Assembly: GCA_019113165.1 (NCBI GenBank)
Contig: DXHV01000070.1
Location: 1-63,248, forward strand
Reading direction: 5' to 3'
From: Candidatus Desulfovibrio intestinipullorum
Lineage (GTDB): Bacteria > Desulfobacterota > Desulfovibrionia > Desulfovibrionales > Desulfovibrionaceae
Length of the DNA stretch: 63,248 nt
The notes under the pieces were generated by a model, which did no database searches, was not told the DNA's origin, and worked only from the letters and a program-made list of their open reading frames with translations. A program made the translations under genes and the position numbers. This document shows, one piece after another, positions 50,344-59,855 of this stretch. Numbering within the stretch: the first letter of the stretch is position 1; each line of letters opens with the position of its first letter.

Positions 50344-52023
50344 ATGAACTCTTTTTTCCAGACCATGCGTAGTGTGCCGGCAGCCCTGGTGGCTGTGGCA
50401 ATGCTGCTCTTTGGTGGTTCCGCCTGTTCGTCCAACAAGGCAGGCATAGCCTCCTCTGAACTGCCCGCACGGCACTGGCTTGACGAGGCTCCGGGAATAC
50501 CCATCGAAAACAAGGAAAAGTACGATCAGGCCATTCCCAACCTCTACAACCCGGACAAGAAATTCTCCTTTGAGGACTGCGTCTACCTGACCATTCAGCA
50601 ATCGCCTTCTCTGGTCAACAGCGCCGTGGAAATCGAGATCAAGCGGCTTGCCCAGACATCGGCCTTCTGGAAGTACGTTCCAGAGCCGCACATGACCGTT
50701 CAGGTGTCGCAGAACATGACAAATTACAACCAGGGTGAACCGGACACCCCTGGCGAATATGGCAAGACCCAGTTTGAAATCGGTTTCTACGCCAACTTTC
50801 CCAATCCCGTGGCCACCTATTTCGAGACCAAGGCCCAGAAAATGCTGGTGGGCATTGCCATCTCCACCCACAGAAAGGCCGTGGGCGAGGCCATCTACAA
50901 GATAGCCGAAGCCTATCTGCGTCTGCAGGCCCAGCAGTACAGCCTGGCTGCCCAGCGATCCCTTGTCCCTGTCGCCAAAGAGCTCACCGAATACTGGAAG
51001 CAGGTGGAGGCCGTGGAAGGCAACCAGGGCTCTGCCGTCAGCCTTTCCCAGCAGCATGAGCGCGAAACCGAACTGGCCCTGGAAAAGGCCGAGATGGAAG
51101 AGCTCATGCAGCGCACGAGCCTGAAGATCCTGGCCGGTCTGGATCCCCATCAGCAGTTCAAGGTGGATGTCACCCATGCCGACGATCTGCTCAGGGACTT
51201 TGACGGTACCAGGCTGCGCTGGGACGAGCGATGGAACGAGACGGAAGACAATCTGCTCCTGCGCACTCAGATCAAGCTCGCGGACTACAACATCATGCTG
51301 GCTTGGGCCCAGTATGTGCCCAACATGACCATTTCCGTGAACATGAACCCGCCCCGCGGCCAGGCCCAGCCCTCCGGTGGCACGGCAGACCAGTTCCTGC
51401 ATCTGACCTTCGACTTCCCGCTCATTGACTGGGGTCGCAGATACCGCGATGTGCAGACGGCCCGCATGACCAAGGCCCAGGCCTTTCACTCGCTGGCAGA
51501 AAAGCGCTTCGACTATCAGAACAAGTGGCTGCAGGCCGAACAGCAGATGGCTCTGGCCCTGACCAACCTCAAGCTGGCCCACAACCGTTACCAGACGGCC
51601 CGGATGCAGTACGAGGAAGCCCGCATTGCCTTCGAGAACGGTCTGGAGGCCCTGCCCCTCGTGGCCGATCGTCAGGAAAACATGGTCCAGGCCCAGATCA
51701 ACTACATCAATACGGAGCTTGACTACCGCCTGGCCAAGCTGGACTGGATGCATGTCTCCGGTCTGCTGCAGAAGCGTTTCCTCGGCCTGCCGGACAGGGA
51801 GATGAACAAGCTTGTTGGTGGCATGCCTGCGGTTTCCGATCCGGCGGCTGTCCCCGCAGCCGAGGAAAAGGTGTTCCCTGACATGAACAAGCCTGCCGGT
51901 GACGTTTCCCGGAACACCCGCCTCATAGGCCACGCCGAACCCATGAAGCTCGACGAACTGCCTGCCGCGGACCCGGCAGCAGACCCTGATCTCAAGGCCG
52001 TACCGACCATTGCCCAGCCCTGA
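50344..52023 (+). CDS. TolC-family outer-membrane protein
   Basis: A 559-residue outer-membrane efflux protein. After a signal (VPAALVAVAMLLFGGSACSS, with a Cys that could be lipidated though the lipobox is weak) come two long helical repeats of the TolC type: FSFEDCVYLTIQQSPSLVNSAVEIE..., then LLRTQIKLADYNIMLAWAQYVPNM and the second pair ending EARIAFENGLEALPLVADRQENMVQAQINYINTELDY. The C-terminal ~60 residues are Pro/Ala/Asp-rich. ATG 50344 follows GGAGAGGG, 19 bp after the PKS-like gene. It would form the outer-membrane exit of the export path. No inner-membrane ABC or RND pump is encoded nearby. Confidence 0.88.
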   Translation: MNSFFQTMRSVPAALVAVAMLLFGGSACSSNKAGIASSELPARHWLDEAPGIPIENKEKYDQAIPNLYNPDKKFSFEDCVYLTIQQSPSLVNSAVEIEIKRLAQTSAFWKYVPEPHMTVQVSQNMTNYNQGEPDTPGEYGKTQFEIGFYANFPNPVATYFETKAQKMLVGIAISTHRKAVGEAIYKIAEAYLRLQAQQYSLAAQRSLVPVAKELTEYWKQVEAVEGNQGSAVSLSQQHERETELALEKAEMEELMQRTSLKILAGLDPHQQFKVDVTHADDLLRDFDGTRLRWDERWNETEDNLLLRTQIKLADYNIMLAWAQYVPNMTISVNMNPPRGQAQPSGGTADQFLHLTFDFPLIDWGRRYRDVQTARMTKAQAFHSLAEKRFDYQNKWLQAEQQMALALTNLKLAHNRYQTARMQYEEARIAFENGLEALPLVADRQENMVQAQINYINTELDYRLAKLDWMHVSGLLQKRFLGLPDREMNKLVGGMPAVSDPAAVPAAEEKVFPDMNKPAGDVSRNTRLIGHAEPMKLDELPAADPAADPDLKAVPTIAQP

Positions 52024-52209
52024 GGAAAGCGATGAGGGCGCGTGACGGAAGACGGTGCACGTTTCCGGCGCGCCCTGCCCTGCAGCGCACGGAAAACAGG
52101 CGTTCCGTGCGCCGGACAACGGACGAGGGGCATGGCCCTGCCATGCGCCCGGGACAAGAAGACAAAAGCTCCGGTTCCTGTCTGCAAGAGAGCGCAGAGA
52201 GAGGCTAGT

Positions 52210-53112
52210 ATGAAGAAATCGTTTCTTTTTTCGTGTTGTATGGTGGCACTTTCCCTTGTGCTGGGCACTGCAGTCCAGGCGGCAGAGGAAACGACCATCC
52301 TGACGGGCAAGGTGCGCACTACAGTGACCAGAGCGCCCATTGTGCATTTCAACGGTGTTGTGGACAGCCTTCTGGTTGCACCAGGCGACCATGTGGAAAA
52401 GGGACAGCCGCTCCTGCGCTACACCCTGCAGGCCGAGGCCCGCAGGAATCTGCAGAGAGAAGTGAACATGGGACCCGGCACGGAATCCCTCAGGGCCCAG
52501 GTCCTCGATCTGACGAGCCAGCTTGCCCAGGTGCAGGCCCAGCGCAACAAGGCCCGGACTCTGGCTGCCAGCGGTCTTGGCTCCAACAAGGCCTTCGGAC
52601 GCCTGGAAGGGGACGTGCAGTCCCTGGAGAGCCGCATCGAGCTTCTGCAGGCCTCCATTGCCAAGTCCCAGGGCAATTTTGACATGCGCATGAACGAGCT
52701 GAGCGGCTACTTCGACACCGAAATCCGCGAAGGCATGCCCCTGCCGCAGTACCTCTACCTCAAGTCGCCCATAGACGGCTATGTGCTCTCCGTCTCCCCG
52801 ACCATGAATCCCGGAGCAACCTTCGAGGCCGGCTACACGCCCGTTTCCATAGGACAGATGAACCCCATGCTCATCCAGGTTCCTGTCTACGAGGCTGAGA
52901 TTTCCTCCCTCAAGGTCGGCGATCAGGCCCTTGTGGAAATCCCTTCCCTGGACGACAAGAGCTTCAAGGCCACCATTACCGAGATTGCCTGGGTGTCCAA
53001 CGAAATGGATGTGTCCCAGGCCTCCTACTTCAATGTGGAACTGACCATTCCCAATCCCAATCTCGAGCTCAAGCCCGGATTCAAGGCTGTCGTGCGCTTC
53101 ACGCTGAAGTAG
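52210..53112 (+). CDS. Periplasmic adaptor (HlyD/MFP family)
   Basis: A 300-residue membrane-fusion protein. A cleavable signal (ending AVQAAE) is followed by the first half of a lipoyl-like domain (PIVHFNGVVDSLLVAPGDHVEKGQPLLRYTL), an alpha-hairpin (residues ~85-165, LTSQLAQVQAQRNKARTL), the second lipoyl half (YLKSPIDGYVLSVSPTMNPGATF) and a beta-barrel (NPMLIQVPVYEAEISSLKVGDQALVEIPS). There is no membrane anchor, so it is periplasmic. ATG 52210 has AGAGAGG upstream. It is expected to join the TolC-like protein to an inner-membrane transporter not encoded here. Confidence 0.88.
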   Translation: MKKSFLFSCCMVALSLVLGTAVQAAEETTILTGKVRTTVTRAPIVHFNGVVDSLLVAPGDHVEKGQPLLRYTLQAEARRNLQREVNMGPGTESLRAQVLDLTSQLAQVQAQRNKARTLAASGLGSNKAFGRLEGDVQSLESRIELLQASIAKSQGNFDMRMNELSGYFDTEIREGMPLPQYLYLKSPIDGYVLSVSPTMNPGATFEAGYTPVSIGQMNPMLIQVPVYEAEISSLKVGDQALVEIPSLDDKSFKATITEIAWVSNEMDVSQASYFNVELTIPNPNLELKPGFKAVVRFTLK

Positions 53113-53159
53113 GCGGACAGGGGAACAGTCTCTCCGCGCTTTCGCAACACACATAACGC

Positions 53160-54569
53160 ATGAAATTAAAGAGCATACCCCAGCGCCTCGGCTACATCCT
53201 GGGCGCCCAGTGGACACGCGATCTCTCCTGGACCATCTTCACCATTCTCCTGGCCAGGCACAGTCCCGGTACCCTGGGCCAGATCATGCTGGCGCTTTCC
53301 TACGGCTATCTGGTCAAGACGGCCGCAGATGTGGGCCTCAACGACTTCCTCCTGTCCTCCTTTGCCCGGCGCGGCAGCCAGGCCAGAAAGCTCCTTGGGG
53401 AGGTGTCCTGGTTCAAGCTGGTCCTGCTGGTGGCAGCCCTGGTTCTGGCCTGGCTTGTGACCGGCTGGCAGGGCTATGACTGGAATTTGCGCCTCATTGT
53501 CCTGTGCATAGCAGCAGGCTTTGGCCTGGACGGCGTCAGCGATTCCTTCTTTGCCCTCTGCCAGGCCAGGGGCCGCCAGGACGTGGAGATGCGTGTCCGC
53601 ATCCCTGCCGCCCTCTTCGGCATAGGCTACGGCATCGTCTGCGTCCTGCTGGAAGCACCCACCCTGGCCATAGCCGCCTTCAAGCCTCTGGAATCCGTGC
53701 TGCTCATGGCCTTTGCCCTCAAGGCCCTGGGACGCAATCCCCTCTCCCGCTTCGGCTGGGCCCAGTTCAGGGATCTGCTCTTCCAGCTGCGCACGGGGCT
53801 CATCTTCACCGGCATGGCCGGCTGCGCCATGCTCTACAACAAGCTCAATGTCTTCTTCCTCAAGAAATACGGCGGCGATGCGGCCGTGGGCGGCTACAGC
53901 GTGGCCTGGGAAACTGTGGAAGGCCTCTCCACCCTGGTATCCGGGGCCCTGCTCGGCAAGGTGATCTTTCCCCTGCTGGCCAGGACATGGGAAGAGGACA
54001 AGGCCGAATTCACGAGGCTGGCCGGACAGACGGCCAAGTCGCTCTGGGCTGCAGCCCTGCCCATCATCTTCCTCATCTATGTGGAAAGCGACCGCTTCCT
54101 GACCCTGGTCTACGGAGCCCAGTACGCGCTCTCCGTCCAGGCCCAGCAGCTGCTCACGCCCTGCGTGGCCACGGCCTTCCTCCACAATCTGGCTGCCTAT
54201 GCCATGATTTCCATGCACAGGCACAGACTGCTCTTTGCCTTCTATCTGAGCGGCCTCGTCGTCAATGTGCTCTGCTGCTGCCTTCTTGTGCCCTGGTCGC
54301 CGCTTGAGGGCGCAGCCCTGTCGCTGACCATCACCAAGGTCTGGGTCGCCATCTTCACAGTGGGCTTCTTCCAGGCCACGGTCCGGCCCATGCGCCTGGG
54401 ACAGTGGCTCATCCTGACAGGTACGGGCTGCCTGGCCTTCTGCCTGTGGCATGGCCTGGGCACGCTGCCCGTACGCCGCGAGATAGCCGAACTGGCAGGC
54501 CTCATTCCCCTGGTGACCCTGTTCTGGTTCTGGCGGCCGCCGTCCATCTTTGATCGCAATCAGGGGTAG
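53160..54569 (+). CDS. Wzx-like polysaccharide/lipid flippase
   Basis: A 469-residue integral membrane protein with about 12-14 hydrophobic helices, of the MOP exporter superfamily. It opens ILGAQWTRDLSWTIFTILLARHSPGTLGQIMLALSYGYLVKTAADVGLNDFLL, like the start of polysaccharide biosynthesis proteins (Wzx/RfbX type), with further helices such as LLVAALVLAWLV, and ends in a helical tail. Such proteins move lipid-linked sugars across the inner membrane. In this cluster it may flip the product before the adaptor/TolC route, or move a separate lipid-linked sugar. Last gene of the plus arm, followed by a terminator. Confidence 0.85.
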   Translation: MKLKSIPQRLGYILGAQWTRDLSWTIFTILLARHSPGTLGQIMLALSYGYLVKTAADVGLNDFLLSSFARRGSQARKLLGEVSWFKLVLLVAALVLAWLVTGWQGYDWNLRLIVLCIAAGFGLDGVSDSFFALCQARGRQDVEMRVRIPAALFGIGYGIVCVLLEAPTLAIAAFKPLESVLLMAFALKALGRNPLSRFGWAQFRDLLFQLRTGLIFTGMAGCAMLYNKLNVFFLKKYGGDAAVGGYSVAWETVEGLSTLVSGALLGKVIFPLLARTWEEDKAEFTRLAGQTAKSLWAAALPIIFLIYVESDRFLTLVYGAQYALSVQAQQLLTPCVATAFLHNLAAYAMISMHRHRLLFAFYLSGLVVNVLCCCLLVPWSPLEGAALSLTITKVWVAIFTVGFFQATVRPMRLGQWLILTGTGCLAFCLWHGLGTLPVRREIAELAGLIPLVTLFWFWRPPSIFDRNQG

Positions 54570-54606
54570 TCCCCATCCCCTGAACAGGGAACAACCTTTG
54601 AAAACA

Positions 54607-54666
54607 GAAAAAGCCCTGCGAGAGGTCAGGACCCAGTCCCGGGGGCCACCGCTCGCAGGGCTTTTT
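54607..54666. terminator. Bidirectional terminator
   Basis: AAAAAGCCCTGCGAG (54608-54622) pairs with CTCGCAGGGCTTTTT (54652-54666), between the flippase (+) and rlmN (-). Confidence 0.9.
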
Positions 54667-54721
54667 GCGCACTTGGGCAAAACGTTTTGGGAAAGATCCA
54701 GGCGGCAGCCCTTGTGGTGCC

Positions 54722-55891
54722 TCAGCGTGCGCCTTCTTCCTCCTTCAGGGCCGTGGCCTTCAGCTGCCCGCAGGCCGCGTCAATGTCCTGGCCCTTGCTC
54801 TTGCGGATGACGGCCGTGATGCCGGCATCCCAGAGAATCTTTTCAAAGGCCAACACCCGTTCCTCGCTGGGCGCCTCGTAGGGCGAGCCCGGGGTCGCAT
54901 TGTAGACAATGAGGTTGATCTTGCTCTTGCGCACGGAGCGCACGATGCGGATGAGCTGGCGAGCCTGCTCCGGGCCGTCATTGACGTGGCCCAGCAGGAG
55001 GTATTCGAAGGTGATGCGTTCCCTGGTCTTTAATGGGTAGCTGTTCAGGGTGGCGATGAGGTCTTCAAGAGGCCATCTGGCCGCACCGGGCATGAGCTTC
55101 TGGCGCAGTTCCTGGGTCGGGGCATGGAGGGAGATGGCCAGAAAGGCCAGGCCGCTTTCGCCGAGCTCCTGCAGTCCCTTGCGTATGCCGCAGGTGGACA
55201 CTGTAATGCGGCGGGGCGAGAAGTTGAGGCCGGCGTTTTCGTTGAGGGCGCGAAGGGCCCGCTCCAGTTCCCGGTAATTGAGCAGGGGTTCGCCCATGCC
55301 CATGAAGACGAGATTGCGCAGGATGGGCCACTGTGGACGGGTATCGTGCAGATAGTCCCTGGCAACGAGGATCTGGCTCAGTATTTCGCCCATGGTCATG
55401 TTGCGGGTAAAGCCCATGGTGCCCGTGGAGCAGAAGGTGCAGCCCATGGCGCAGCCCACCTGGGTGGACAGGCACTGGGTCCAGCGCACATTGCCTTCCC
55501 TGGAGGTGGAGGGAATGAGTACGGTTTCAATGCGTTCATTGTCCGCAAGGCGCAGCAGAAACTTTGTCGTTCCGTCCGAGCTCACCTGGATGCGGTCGAC
55601 CTCTGGCCAGGAAATGCAGGCGATCTCCTTGAGTTGCTGGCGTAAGGCCTTGGAGATGTTGGACATGTTGTCAAAGTCTCTGGCCATGTGCTGCCAGATC
55701 CACTGCCACAGCTGCACGGCGCGAAAGGCCGGATGACCAAGGCCGGCAAGCCAGTCCTTGAGTTCGGGCAGCGTGAATTCCAGGAGATTGATACGATGCT
55801 CCAGGCCGCTGTCCGCAGCTGTGCTGTCGGGTGCTGCCTGTGGAGCCTGTGTGTCCTGCATGGGAACCTGTTCAGACGGAGTGTGACTCAT
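54722..55891 (-). CDS. rlmN: 23S rRNA/tRNA adenine-C2 methyltransferase
   Basis: A radical-SAM enzyme that makes 2-methyladenosine at A2503 of 23S rRNA and A37 of some tRNAs. The cluster motif is CAMGCTFCSTG, preceded by the methyl-carrier context; VFMGMGEPLLNY and ITVSTCGI are typical, as is the N-terminal domain FTLPELKDWLAGLGHPAFRAVQLWQWIW. About 389 residues. The start is unsure: ATG 55891 has a purine stretch too close, while ATG 55861 has AGG at better spacing; both precede the conserved domain. Ends next to a shared terminator. Confidence 0.93.
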   Translation of the reverse strand: MSHTPSEQVPMQDTQAPQAAPDSTAADSGLEHRINLLEFTLPELKDWLAGLGHPAFRAVQLWQWIWQHMARDFDNMSNISKALRQQLKEIACISWPEVDRIQVSSDGTTKFLLRLADNERIETVLIPSTSREGNVRWTQCLSTQVGCAMGCTFCSTGTMGFTRNMTMGEILSQILVARDYLHDTRPQWPILRNLVFMGMGEPLLNYRELERALRALNENAGLNFSPRRITVSTCGIRKGLQELGESGLAFLAISLHAPTQELRQKLMPGAARWPLEDLIATLNSYPLKTRERITFEYLLLGHVNDGPEQARQLIRIVRSVRKSKINLIVYNATPGSPYEAPSEERVLAFEKILWDAGITAVIRKSKGQDIDAACGQLKATALKEEEGAR

Positions 55892-56114
55892 CCTCTTTTG
55901 CAAACCTCTGGGAAAGGGAAATCCTGGCTGCCTGTCCCGATGGGTCATGAGGACCATGGAACCAGAGCACCATGATGGCCCTGCAAGGCCTCTGGATTCT
56001 GATCCGGGGCAGGAAGCGCACGCCCTCTCTACAATTGCTTGCCGCAAAAGTCCATGGACGGGACACGTGCCTGGCACGTGTCCCCAGAGAGCATGCAGGA
56101 CAGGATGTCCCCGG

Positions 56115-59100
56115 TCAGTAGTCCATTTTCCACTTGAGGCCGGCAGAGGTGTTGTCGCTGCCGGTCTTCATGGTGGCGCTGGTGCGGGGGCCGAGTTCAA
56201 TCTGAATGACGGCCGAAGTGTCGGAATTTTCATCCGTGCCCTGCTCCAGGCCCACATAGACATTGTCCATGATGTAGCGGCCCATTTCCAGGCGGGTGCT
56301 GCCGTCGTTCTGGGAAACATTGAGGACATCCAGGCCCATGACCTGCCGGGCCAGGGAGGTGATGCCGCCGCTGGTGGTGCCGAAGGCGGCAAAGCTTGCC
56401 GCCGTGGTGCCCAGGCGCAGCAGCTCGAACTGGCTCAGTTCGTTACTGGGCTTGCCAAAGAGCATGTAGGCAAGAATGTCCTGCCTGGGCAGCATGGGAT
56501 TGCTCTTCAGAGTGAAGTCGAGTTTGGCAGGCGTGCCGCTCACAACGACGGCCGTCTCTATGTCCTTGACCGTGGAGGTCATTTCCACCTTGAGCATGGG
56601 TTCAAGACCGCCGGCAAAGCGAACGGTGCCTTCCTTGAGCTCGAAATGGCGGTTGAGGAGATCGAGATCGCCGCGTACAGCCTCGACCTGTCCCAGGATG
56701 GCTGGTGCGGACAAGGGGCCCTTTGCCGTCAGGTCGGCCTTCCATTCGCTTCTGAAGCCGTAGCCTGTGACAAAGAACTTGCTCATGCCGAGCGCCACAT
56801 TCAGGGAGCCTGGCAGAGCGGGCTTGGCCTTACCAGCATCGCCCTGCCCTTGGCGCACGGCGTGCCGCTCGGCCAGGATGCGTTCCTTGGGCCCCTCGAC
56901 CAGAGGCAGCGTGGTCACGCTGGACGGCACTTCCAGGGCATCCAGACGGATTCGGCCTCGATCAATGGTCACCCTGCCCGTGATCTGCGGATCCAGGGCA
57001 GACCCGGAGACACGGCAGGTGCCCGAGAGCATGGCCCGTATGTCCCGTCTGCGCAGGGGCGCAAACTTGTTCAAGTTGGCCTCTATGCCAAGATCCTGAC
57101 CCGTGAGGGCGCACTGCCCCTTCACGCTCAGGGTGCCGCTGCGCCGGCGGCCGTCCCGTGCCGTGAGGTTGATCTGCACCCTGCCCTGCTCCAGGGAACC
57201 TGGCAGGGACAGGGCGGCATTGGCAGCGATGTCCCGTATCTGTATGCCGTATTCCACGTCATTGAAGAGCCCCCTGGCAAGGGTGAACTCGCCACTGGCC
57301 TGGGGCGCGCCAAGGGAGCCCCTGACCGTGGCATTGAGGCCAAACGTGCCGCTCAGGCGCATGTTGGGCTGTCTGGCCAGGTGCCAGAGGGAGGCCACGG
57401 AGCCCTGAGCCGCGACCCTGCCGTCCAGGGCAGCGTTCTTGTGCAGGGTGAGGCCGCTCTCCGTGCGCTGCAGGGGCAGGGTCACCTCGCAGACAAAGGA
57501 ATCCAGTCCCAGGGCCTGCCGTGTCCTGTCGTCCAGGTGCACCCTGGTCTGCACCCTGGCACCGCCGGCCGTACTGTTTACCGTACTCTCCAGGCGCGCC
57601 GAAAGGGGCGGAAGACCGTCCACGGGCAGGACAACATTCCGCAGGGCTACCGTGAGCTGACCCTTTGGGGCAGCGAGGGTATCCTGCAGCTGCAGGTGGG
57701 CATCAATGTTTCCCTCAGGCAGGCCTGGCACAACCTTGCTCCAGGCAGCAGTCGAGATGTGCTCAAGGGCGCCTTTTGCCTGCAGGCCGGAGGGACCGTA
57801 GCGGCCGGAAAGGGTAAGCTGGCCTGCGGGCCGGAGAGCAAGGTTCAGGCCATGCACTTCGATATCCCTGCCAAGAGTGACCTGCAGGGGCCTGTTCAGA
57901 GAAAGACCGCAGGCATACTGGGGCAGGGAGAGCTGCAGCCTTGTGACGGAAAGCCTGGCCGGATCCTTGTCCGTTGCCAGATCAAGACGGGCCTGCAGGG
58001 CGCTTTCAAGGCCGCCCTTTGAGGAGAGCTCGGCAGTTACGGCCTTCATGGACCCCTGGGCTTTGAGGGTCAGGGAGGTGGAGGCAAGCTGCGGAGTGCG
58101 TACATCCCCAAGACTCATCTCCAGTTTGGCAGCAAGTGTTGCAGGTGAAAGGCCCTCTGTCTCGGCCTTCAGGGCAAGGCTGTCAAGGGAGGCCAGACTT
58201 GTGCCTGTCTGGTTCAGGGAAAGCCTTTGTCCCTCAAGGGTCAGAAGTACTTTTTGCGGATCGGCCGCTGTGGGTCTGGCAAGGTCGAGACGAAGAGTGG
58301 CCGTGCCCCTGAGGCCTGTTTCGCCCAGGAAAAGCGCCGGCAGGGGACTGTTGGCATAGTCGAGTGCCAGATGACCGTTGAGGACTGGAAGAACATCTGC
58401 GAGCGCATCGGAAGGAGCACTCGACGTGGCCCTGCCGGCTGCCGAAGCCGTGTCCCCTGTTCTTGCAAAGTACTGTTCGGGCAGCCTGGCCAGGATGTCG
58501 CCCTGCAGGGTGAGTCCTGTCGCAGTCATTTCTGGCAGCACCTGCACAACAGGCAGATTGTCCTCAAGCTGCACGGCAAGGCGAAGGCGCGTGGAGAGGG
58601 GCTGGGCAGAGCAGAGCGTATGCAGGCCAAGATCGAGCGTGCCGCTCTTTCCCTGCCCAAGGGCTGCCAGGGTGGTTTCCGGCATGGTCAGGTGCAGGAC
58701 CGGGGCGTGCAGCTGCAGACTGGCCACCCTGCATGCGCCGGCACGAGTTTCGAGGCTCAGGCGCGGGGCCTGCAGGGAGCCCGTGAGCGAGAGACTCGCC
58801 GTGAGCAGATCGAGGCTCAGGTCTGAGAAGACGGAACGCAGCGGCAGGGAGCCCGAGGTGGAGAAAAGGGCCTGCAGGGGCGAGTCCGCAGCGTTTTCCT
58901 GATCGGTCAGGGGCAGCACGGCGAGGCTCAGGTCCGCTTCCGTGCGCGGATTGTTCCAGGCCTGGGAAGTATCGGGCAGCACCAGGGCCGTGCCCTTCAC
59001 AAAGATGGCCAGAGCCTGTGCTTGCGCTGTCTGTGTGTCGTTCGGCTTTTCGGCTGCAGGGGCCTTTTGAGCCGTTTTTTGAGGATCTGTCTTCTGGGGA

Positions 59101-59855
59101 GCAGGCGTCTGTATGCCTTCTGTTTCTGCGACTGCAGTCCCGCCTTGCGTGCGCTTTGCTTCTTGCTCAGGCCTGTCGTAGACCGCACGCTCGATCACGA
59201 AATTGTGCACTTCAAGCGAGCGCAGCCTGAGGCCGCACACCCAGTCCGGCAGGGGGGCCGTGGCCTGGACAATGCTGTCCAGAATGGCTGTGCAGTCAAT
59301 GGGCGCCGAGGGCTCGGCAGGCATCTCCTCGCTTTCGGCAAGGCGCAGCAGATGACCTGAGCGGACGGCAAGACTGAGCCCCAGGGCATCGGGCAGATCC
59401 TGCGCATCAAAGGTCAGTTGCACGTCAGGGACATCCAGCCAGAGGCCCTTTTCGTCCCTGAGCTGCAGTCCTGCCTGCATGCTGAAGGGCAGATGCCCCT
59501 CAAGGCGCGTGAACTCCAGGCCTTCCGGGGCCAGCAGGTCGTTGAGCTGACGTTTGAGCAGGTCCTGTCCCTTTTCGGTCTGCAGGCCGGCATAGAGGCC
59601 TGTCAGCACGAGCAGGACCAGACAGAGGAGGCCTGACAGGGTGCAGCCAAGGACGGTGCACAGTCTGCGCAGGAGGGATCGCCTGGGCCGGGGAGCCTGT
59701 CTGTTTCCCTGAGCCTGAGCTTGATCCCGGGGCTGGTCCGCAGCCTGGGCCCTGGCTGCATCACCGGGAGTCAGGGGAGCGTCACCGGATGTACCGGGGG
59801 ACGGGGCCATGGGACGATCGTGGTCCTGTCGTTGAAGATCGTTGTGCGTGCTCAT
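56115..59855 (-). CDS. tamB: Translocation and assembly module protein TamB
   Basis: A 1246-residue envelope-spanning protein that works with TamA in outer-membrane protein assembly or lipid transport between membranes. A ~60-residue Gln/Asp/Pro-rich cytoplasmic N-terminus precedes one membrane anchor (LCLVLLVLTGLYAGL). The long middle is repetitive beta-strand, the hydrophobic-groove fold of AsmA/TamB, and includes a low-complexity Gln/Lys/Pro stretch near 230-270. The C-terminal DUF490 region has GEVEAVRGDLDLLNRHFELKEGTVRF-like blocks and ends in a beta-strand with terminal aromatic residue, as for a TamA ligand. It starts one base inside the tamA stop (TGATG), so the two are coupled. Confidence 0.93.
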   Translation of the reverse strand: MSTHNDLQRQDHDRPMAPSPGTSGDAPLTPGDAARAQAADQPRDQAQAQGNRQAPRPRRSLLRRLCTVLGCTLSGLLCLVLLVLTGLYAGLQTEKGQDLLKRQLNDLLAPEGLEFTRLEGHLPFSMQAGLQLRDEKGLWLDVPDVQLTFDAQDLPDALGLSLAVRSGHLLRLAESEEMPAEPSAPIDCTAILDSIVQATAPLPDWVCGLRLRSLEVHNFVIERAVYDRPEQEAKRTQGGTAVAETEGIQTPAPQKTDPQKTAQKAPAAEKPNDTQTAQAQALAIFVKGTALVLPDTSQAWNNPRTEADLSLAVLPLTDQENAADSPLQALFSTSGSLPLRSVFSDLSLDLLTASLSLTGSLQAPRLSLETRAGACRVASLQLHAPVLHLTMPETTLAALGQGKSGTLDLGLHTLCSAQPLSTRLRLAVQLEDNLPVVQVLPEMTATGLTLQGDILARLPEQYFARTGDTASAAGRATSSAPSDALADVLPVLNGHLALDYANSPLPALFLGETGLRGTATLRLDLARPTAADPQKVLLTLEGQRLSLNQTGTSLASLDSLALKAETEGLSPATLAAKLEMSLGDVRTPQLASTSLTLKAQGSMKAVTAELSSKGGLESALQARLDLATDKDPARLSVTRLQLSLPQYACGLSLNRPLQVTLGRDIEVHGLNLALRPAGQLTLSGRYGPSGLQAKGALEHISTAAWSKVVPGLPEGNIDAHLQLQDTLAAPKGQLTVALRNVVLPVDGLPPLSARLESTVNSTAGGARVQTRVHLDDRTRQALGLDSFVCEVTLPLQRTESGLTLHKNAALDGRVAAQGSVASLWHLARQPNMRLSGTFGLNATVRGSLGAPQASGEFTLARGLFNDVEYGIQIRDIAANAALSLPGSLEQGRVQINLTARDGRRRSGTLSVKGQCALTGQDLGIEANLNKFAPLRRRDIRAMLSGTCRVSGSALDPQITGRVTIDRGRIRLDALEVPSSVTTLPLVEGPKERILAERHAVRQGQGDAGKAKPALPGSLNVALGMSKFFVTGYGFRSEWKADLTAKGPLSAPAILGQVEAVRGDLDLLNRHFELKEGTVRFAGGLEPMLKVEMTSTVKDIETAVVVSGTPAKLDFTLKSNPMLPRQDILAYMLFGKPSNELSQFELLRLGTTAASFAAFGTTSGGITSLARQVMGLDVLNVSQNDGSTRLEMGRYIMDNVYVGLEQGTDENSDTSAVIQIELGPRTSATMKTGSDNTSAGLKWKMDY

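Noticed and set aside
50245-53217. 990-codon frame on the minus strand
   Set aside because: Shadow of the TolC-like and adaptor genes.
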